A DNA stretch of 64,000 nt from Dichotomocladium elegans (lineage: Eukaryota; Mucoromycota; Mucoromycetes; Mucorales; Lichtheimiaceae): the NCBI GenBank assembly GCA_025716815.1, contig JAIXMN010000014.1, positions 434,001 to 498,000 of the forward strand, read 5' to 3'. Both the position numbers and the translations under genes were made by a program. How positions within the stretch are numbered: position 1 is the stretch's first letter; every line of letters begins with the position of its first letter. The notes under the pieces were generated by a model. That model saw only the letters and a program-made list of their open reading frames with translations. It searched no databases and was not told where the DNA came from. Of the stretch, positions 59,178 through 64,000 are shown in pieces.

Positions 59178-60970
59178 ATGCGCGCCTCATTTCTTACCAT
59201 CACTGCTGCTCTCGCGTCCTGCAGTTTTGCTTTCCCTTATTACCAGGCTTCGTTTACGAATGAAGAAAGTGTCTCATTGTCCGAGGAGCTACAGAACAAG
59301 CTGACCATTGATGGCCTTTTGCGCCATTCGAGGAAACTTCAGGCGATTGCAGATGCAAACGGCGGGACTCGTGTGTTTAGCTCATCCGGTCACAATGCCA
59401 CCTTGTCGTACATTACCGAATCAACGCTGCTAGACGGCTATCACGTATGGATGGAACGTATGTATCTAGCACAGCACGAGAAAGCACCGTTGCTGGGGTT
59501 GTTCATATCTTTTATCTTTTCTTTTTCTATAGCCATGTTCCTCAATTACACCGAGAAGGTCAAGCAGGAGGCAGCCGTCGTCAGTCCGGTGAAAATCACT
59601 GTCCCTGTTAGTCTCATGACGTTTACTGAGAGCACGCCAGTGGACGGTATCACAGCGCCTCTGGCGTACATACCCGGCATGGGCTGTGAGGTATCGGACT
59701 ATCCTGCATTGGGCGGCAAAGTGGTACTCGTCTCGCGCGGTATATGCTCTTTTGGTCAAAAGGCATATGCAGCTGGCCAGGCTGGCGCATCAGCGCTGCT
59801 GATTTACAACAACCAGGACGGGGCTTTGTCCGGGACACTTGGTCAGGATTTTCCTGCGGGAGCACCCACCGGTGGGATTTCCAAGGAGGACAGCGCTGTG
59901 TTGATCAATTTGATCAATGAGCACCAGGAGGTTCAGTTGCACGTGTCTATCGTGGAGAAGCGCGAAGAGCGTCTGACGCACAATGTGATTGCGGAAACAA
60001 AGGTAATAGAGACCTTGGTGATCCCATTGTGAAGGAGAAACAGACTCTCACGGAAGTACCTGGAGTAGGGTGGTGATAAGTCCAATGTGATCGTCATTGG
60101 TGGTCATTCGGATAGCGTCGCAGCTGGTCCGGGCATCAACGACAACGGCTCTGGGACGGCTGCTCTCTTGGAATTGGCCCACATCTTCCGTGACGTAAAA
60201 CCTACTAATGCTGTCCGTTTCTGCTGGTGGACAGCTGAGGAATATGGCCTTCTTGGGGCGAAACACCATGTTGACCACTTGACCGAAGAGGAACGAAAGA
60301 ACATTGCCTTATACTTGAACTTTGATATGATCGCGTCGCCTAATGCAATTAATGGCATTTATGATGGTAAAGTGAAAAGGAAGCAACAACACCAAAAGGA
60401 TTGTAATATTGTTAATCTATATCGCTATGATTAGGCGATGGCTCCGATAGCAAGCTCGCTGGCCCTGCTGGCTCAGCCGCCATCGAGAAGCTTTTCCAGG
60501 ACTTCTTCCACACTCAAGGAGAACCATATGACTTCTCTGAATTTGATGGTCGTAGCGACTACGGACCATTCATTGCAAGTATCCGGGAGAGGGCGGAGAG
60601 ACAGACGGGCGATGGGTTGACTAAGAATTGATGCTTAATATTGTTACAGGCTGTTGGCATCCCTTCGGGTGGTCTCTTCACAGGAGCTGAAAACGTTATG
60701 AATGAAGATGAAGCGAAACGCTATGGACGCAAGGCTAACGTTGCTTATGATGAATGCTATCACAAAGCTTGCGACACAATCGACAATTTAAATCATGATG
60801 CTTTCCTTCTCCATGCGCGTGCTATCGCCCATGCCCTTGCTACATTCTCTCAATCAACCGATCGCGTCGACCGTGAAAAAAGAGAGAAGGCTAATGTGAG
60901 CGCCATGGGCAAGGTCGATGTGGACAAGATCTGGCCTGCAGGAACGACCAAGGAGAGCGTCTCTATTTAG
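59178..60970 (+). CDS. M28 aminopeptidase Y-like vacuolar peptidase
   Basis: Five exons, 59178-59457, 59533-60002, 60069-60366, 60435-60574 and 60650-60970, giving 502 residues. A signal peptide (RASFLTITAALASCSFA) precedes a propeptide region. A protease-associated domain follows (about 150-230, CEVSDYPALGGKVVLVSRG). The M28 zinc-peptidase core has GGHSDSV (His ligand), GPGINDNGSGTA (bridging Asp), WWTAEEYGLLG (Glu pair), NFDMIAS (Asp) and CYHKACDT (final His). This matches yeast Ape3, a vacuolar aminopeptidase. Intron 4 (60575-60649) has a GC donor (GCAAGT), needed to join GPFI to AVGIPSGG. The next gene starts only 65 bp downstream. Confidence 0.94.
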
Positions 60971-61035
60971 AATTCATGCAGTAAAAAAAATTAAATTCTC
61001 CTTCCTCTTCTTCCCGCGCAATCGCGTATCTCCTG

Positions 61036-62191
61036 ATGATGTCTTCTGTGGATGCCGACATTGCGAAAAAGATATGGAATGGCAAAATCCCGCTTCAGGT
61101 CTCTCTAGACTCGGCAGAGGCCCTTGTTCTCGCAAAGGATAAGCTCATTGACCCCATCTTTGTAATGGAGCAAAAAAGTCCAAAGTGGATCGTCGACATT
61201 AATTGGCGAGCCATAGTAGATTGAAATCCCTCGTTGCTCCTATTTTCCCCTCGTTACTGAACAGCTTTTGCCGCTTTTCACCGGCCTTGGCGTTGTGCTC
61301 GAGGCCAATGACGTTCAGGTCTGGTATGAGTATCAGGGGCAGCCGTTGAAGTGGTAAACAGAAGATACATTGTAAAAGGGGAAAAGGGGCGCACGCGGAA
61401 AGTAATCGTATTCACCACTGAGCCTGGTGCATTTCAAGGCATTATCCTATCGGACTCCTCTACGACTTGCAAGGCGGGGCAGAATTACCATGGCGGATCA
61501 CCATACGGTTTTCGGGCTTTCCGACCGATAAGTTGCTGCGGAACCCATCGGTGGAGTCCGCACAAGATATGTTTATGGCCATGGTGAAACAAGTACGTCA
61601 TTTTGTGCGCATCAAGCATGTGGGATGGTAATCAAGGCACCACAACCGACTGCTATCCTGTTAGGCTGATTTTCTTCGCCACGGCACCACGAAGCGGGTA
61701 ATGAACTTGTCAAAAAGTGATCAAACACAACTGTGGCGTTCGCTCTGGTCAGGTAACTGATGATCTGTTTCCTTACCACTTTCCCTTACTATTCGCGGTA
61801 GATCGATATGAAGACTATTGGAGCGTCAACCAGAATCTCATGAACGATTCTGAACTGAGGTTTGTGCCGATGAGGATCTACTTGCCAGACGATTGCCCTG
61901 TCATCCAGGAGCCAGTGTCCTATGCCGATCAAGGTAAACAAGTGAAAAATAAGGATGGGCACTGATAATCGATGCACTCACCGAGGAATCAAAGGCCTGT
62001 CTCGATCGCTTGGTGACGTCCTCCACGACATTTTGCCCGACCTATTTCCTACATCTGCTGAGGAGTGTTATGTGTATCCATTGGTACACGGGGTCGATCT
62101 ACCGCTAGAAACACCTATTATCTGGGCATCCCAAAACTTGTCTTTTGCGGATAATTTTCTACATGTTGTTATTTGTAAGAAAGAAGGCTGA
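61036..62191 (+). CDS. ATG5: Autophagy protein Atg5
   Basis: Six exons, 61036-61161, 61220-61353, 61439-61592, 61665-61752, 61802-61933 and 61995-62191, giving 276 residues. Signatures in order: IAKKIWNGKIPLQVSL at the start; RCSYFPLV (the SYLPL-type motif); PLKWHYPIGLLYDL with LPWRITIRFSGFP (first ubiquitin-like fold); MVKQADFLRHG; SDQTQLWRSLWS and DRYEDYWSVNQNL (helical region). The C-terminal VHGVDLPLETPI with LSFADNFLHVV is the second ubiquitin-like fold. The Lys in MVKQ aligns with the acceptor for Atg12 conjugation (family knowledge). With Atg12 and Atg16 it drives Atg8 lipidation. Two adjacent ATGs open the gene (61036, 61039). Exon 2's acceptor is the second of two AGs. Confidence 0.93.
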
Positions 62192-62427
62192 ACTCTATTG
62201 CAAAAATGACGGGCTGCCACTATGTAAGATTCAGATCGAGATGTAGCTTTTACCTATGGCAGAATGCTGGCCATCAAAGGCAGTCCGGCAATAAAGAAAA
62301 AAAAAACCGGGATCATGCGGAGGAAGAACACAGGCCCGATTTTTCATGTCACACTCGTTAAGGCATGCAAAACGAACTTAATTGAGTCGCTAAACAAAAT
62401 TTTTCGTTCTTCTATAAGCTTCTGGCG

Positions 62428-63576
62428 ATGCTATACATCATCGGTTTGGGTCTGTCAGACGAGACCGACATCACGGTCAAAGGGCTCAAGGCGGTCAAGG
62501 GTTGTGAGCGGGTCTACCTGGAGGCATACACGTCTATTCTTACTGTGGGCAAGGAAAAACTCGTACGTCTTCGATGAGGGAGGGGGAACGACGTGAGAGT
62601 GAAGTTATGTTGGCTGACGGTTGCACTGAATAGGAGGAGTATTACGGCAAGTCCGTGATTATTGCAGATCGTGAGATGGTCGAATCGGACAGCGACTCGA
62701 TTTTGGCTAATGCGGACAAAGTGGATGTCTGCTTCTTAGTTGTGGGTGATCCTTATGGGTAAGGTAGTCCATTTTTGGGGGAGGGACGGGTTTGGAATGA
62801 TGTCATAATGAACGCGAGAGCTAAGCTCTATTGGGATGGGGGATGTACCACTAGCGCGACGACGCACACGGATCTTGTCATTCGTGCCCGTGAACTTGGA
62901 GTCCCTGTCCAGGTGATACACAACGCATCAATTATGAACGCAGCAGGTGCTTGCGGACTGCAGCTCTACAATTTTGGACAAACCATTTCCATTGTCTTCT
63001 TTACCGACACCTGGCGTCCAGACAGCTTTTATGACCGCATTGCCGAAAACAAGGCGATTGGTCTCCACACGCTTTGTCTTCTCGGTTAGGATGAAAAAAG
63101 AGGATATACAGGCTGAAAATGTTTTGACAAGCGATTTACTTCGTGTTTAGATATCAAGGTCAAGGAGCAGAGCATCGAGAACTTGGCGAGGTAATGCGGC
63201 CTTTTTTTAGCTAGGCTTCGCTGAGTGAAACAGCACTGACGTCTTAACCATTAGAGGACGGCAAATCTATGAGCCCCCACGCTATATGACGATCAACCAA
63301 GCTGTTGAGCAACTGCTCGAGATTGAAGAGAATCGCCAACTGGGCCTGTGCACCCCAGACACTCTTGCCATCGGATGCGCCAGGATAGGTACTTCGACTC
63401 AAAAAATTGTCGCTGGCTCGCTGGCCGAGCTTCGGCATGTGGACTTTGGTGGCCCACTCCATTCTCTTGTGCTTGCTGGGTCCAGAATGCACCATATGGA
63501 AGCTGACTTCATCCGCGAATTCGCTGTCGATCCAAATACGTTCGATGACCTTGTGAAGAAAATTAGTGCGAAATGA
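62428..63576 (+). CDS. DPH5: Diphthine synthase (diphthamide biosynthesis methyltransferase)
   Basis: Five exons, 62428-62562, 62634-62758, 62855-63084, 63151-63190 and 63255-63576, giving 283 residues. The protein starts [19 protein letters not shown]. It continues with [28 protein letters not shown] (SAM-binding, created by a splice), [22 protein letters not shown] and [13 protein letters not shown]. The C-terminus has [15 protein letters not shown] and [18 protein letters not shown]. It methylates the modified His of elongation factor 2 during diphthamide synthesis in the cytosol. Length and motifs match the family throughout; all introns are GT-AG. Confidence 0.95.
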
Positions 63577-63671
63577 GGTTAATAAATAGCCAACTTTTTT
63601 TCTTCTTTCCCTTTTATTTACTTTGTGGCCTATCTACATATATTTTATCCACGCATAAATCCCAGTCAATC

Positions 63672-63992
63672 ATGTCCTCCCGAGAAACAGAGCAGAAAAT
63701 CAATCAAAACATCGAGAAGGCATCAAAAAACGCCCAGGAGGAAGTCGTCCGTCTTCGCGCTGAGCTCGACGAGCTTCGTCGCAAAACACAACCCCGCGTC
63801 GAAAAGGTGGAGAGCTATTTAACATCCCCTACTGCGATCGGATTTTATCAAGGCAAGTAGGATCACTTTCGAACAGAGAACGTTTCCTAGTAGCAAAAGC
63901 ATGCTTATTCATATAATTGACCCGCAGGCTTTATCGTTGGGGTCGCTGCTGTCCTGGGCTATGCAAAATATAATAATGGCCTTCGCATCTAG
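63672..63992 (+). CDS. Small coiled-coil single-pass membrane protein
   Basis: Two exons, 63672-63852 and 63928-63992, giving 81 residues. The first 50 residues are charged and helical (EEVVRLRAELDELRRK, coiled coil). The last 25 form one hydrophobic span with small residues (GFIVGVAAVLGYAKY) and a short polar end, a tail-anchored layout seen in small mitochondrial or ER membrane proteins. I do not recognise the family with certainty. The intron (63853-63927) has a GC donor (GCAAGT) that supplies the whole membrane span; without it the protein would stop just after the coiled coil. It starts 95 bp after DPH5. Confidence 0.72.
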
Positions 63993-64000
63993 TTAAACAC

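Overview
The window comes from an intron-rich filamentous fungus, most likely an early-diverging one (Mucoromycota, probably Mucorales). Spliceosomal introns are short (about 50-150 nt), genes are packed on both strands, and the eukaryotic core genes read as fungal orthologues. The species call is an inference from gene style, not from a search. I rebuilt the gene models by hand from splice sites, reading-frame phase and family alignment, so most genes below are multi-exon joins.

Region 1 (1-16.2 kb) is a mobile-element graveyard. It holds a Tc1/mariner transposase C-terminal relic, a 4.1 kb foldback-type inverted repeat built of about 396-bp tandem units, and a nearly complete LINE on the minus strand (zinc-knuckle ORF1 plus endonuclease/reverse-transcriptase ORF2 with one frameshift). 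These are followed by a Tc1-like helix-turn-helix relic and then a decayed but recognisable Fanzor gene, the eukaryotic TnpB-like RNA-guided nuclease family. All three RuvC catalytic motifs of that gene are still readable. A run of GC-rich hairpins follows it and is a guide-RNA candidate.

Region 2 (16.2-50.4 kb) is ordinary gene space. It carries a type II membrane SGNH-like protein, a host gene with an integrase H2C2 zinc domain, PP1 phosphatase catalytic subunit, an AVT-type vacuolar amino acid transporter, an NFKBIL1-like protein, a FAR1-domain transcription factor, a mitochondrial PPR protein and ribosomal protein eL29. It continues with a saccharopine-dehydrogenase-like oxidoreductase, a DHHC palmitoyltransferase, two small secreted proteins, a CobW/COG0523 GTPase, a heat-shock factor, an alkaline ceramidase and Vps55.

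Region 3 (51-54 kb) is a second repeat island with a second, more degraded Fanzor relic on the minus strand.

Region 4 (54.9-64 kb) holds the U3 snoRNP protein Rrp9, a vacuolar M28 aminopeptidase, ATG5, diphthine synthase DPH5 and a small single-pass membrane protein, the last four packed head-to-tail. Vacuolar/autophagic functions recur (AVT transporter, aminopeptidase Y-like, ATG5, Vps55), but nothing suggests a functional cluster.

Two points stand out: the paired Fanzor loci with a candidate structured RNA, and the high frequency of GC-AG introns (seven of roughly 67 placed introns, nearly all with the donor GCAAGT).
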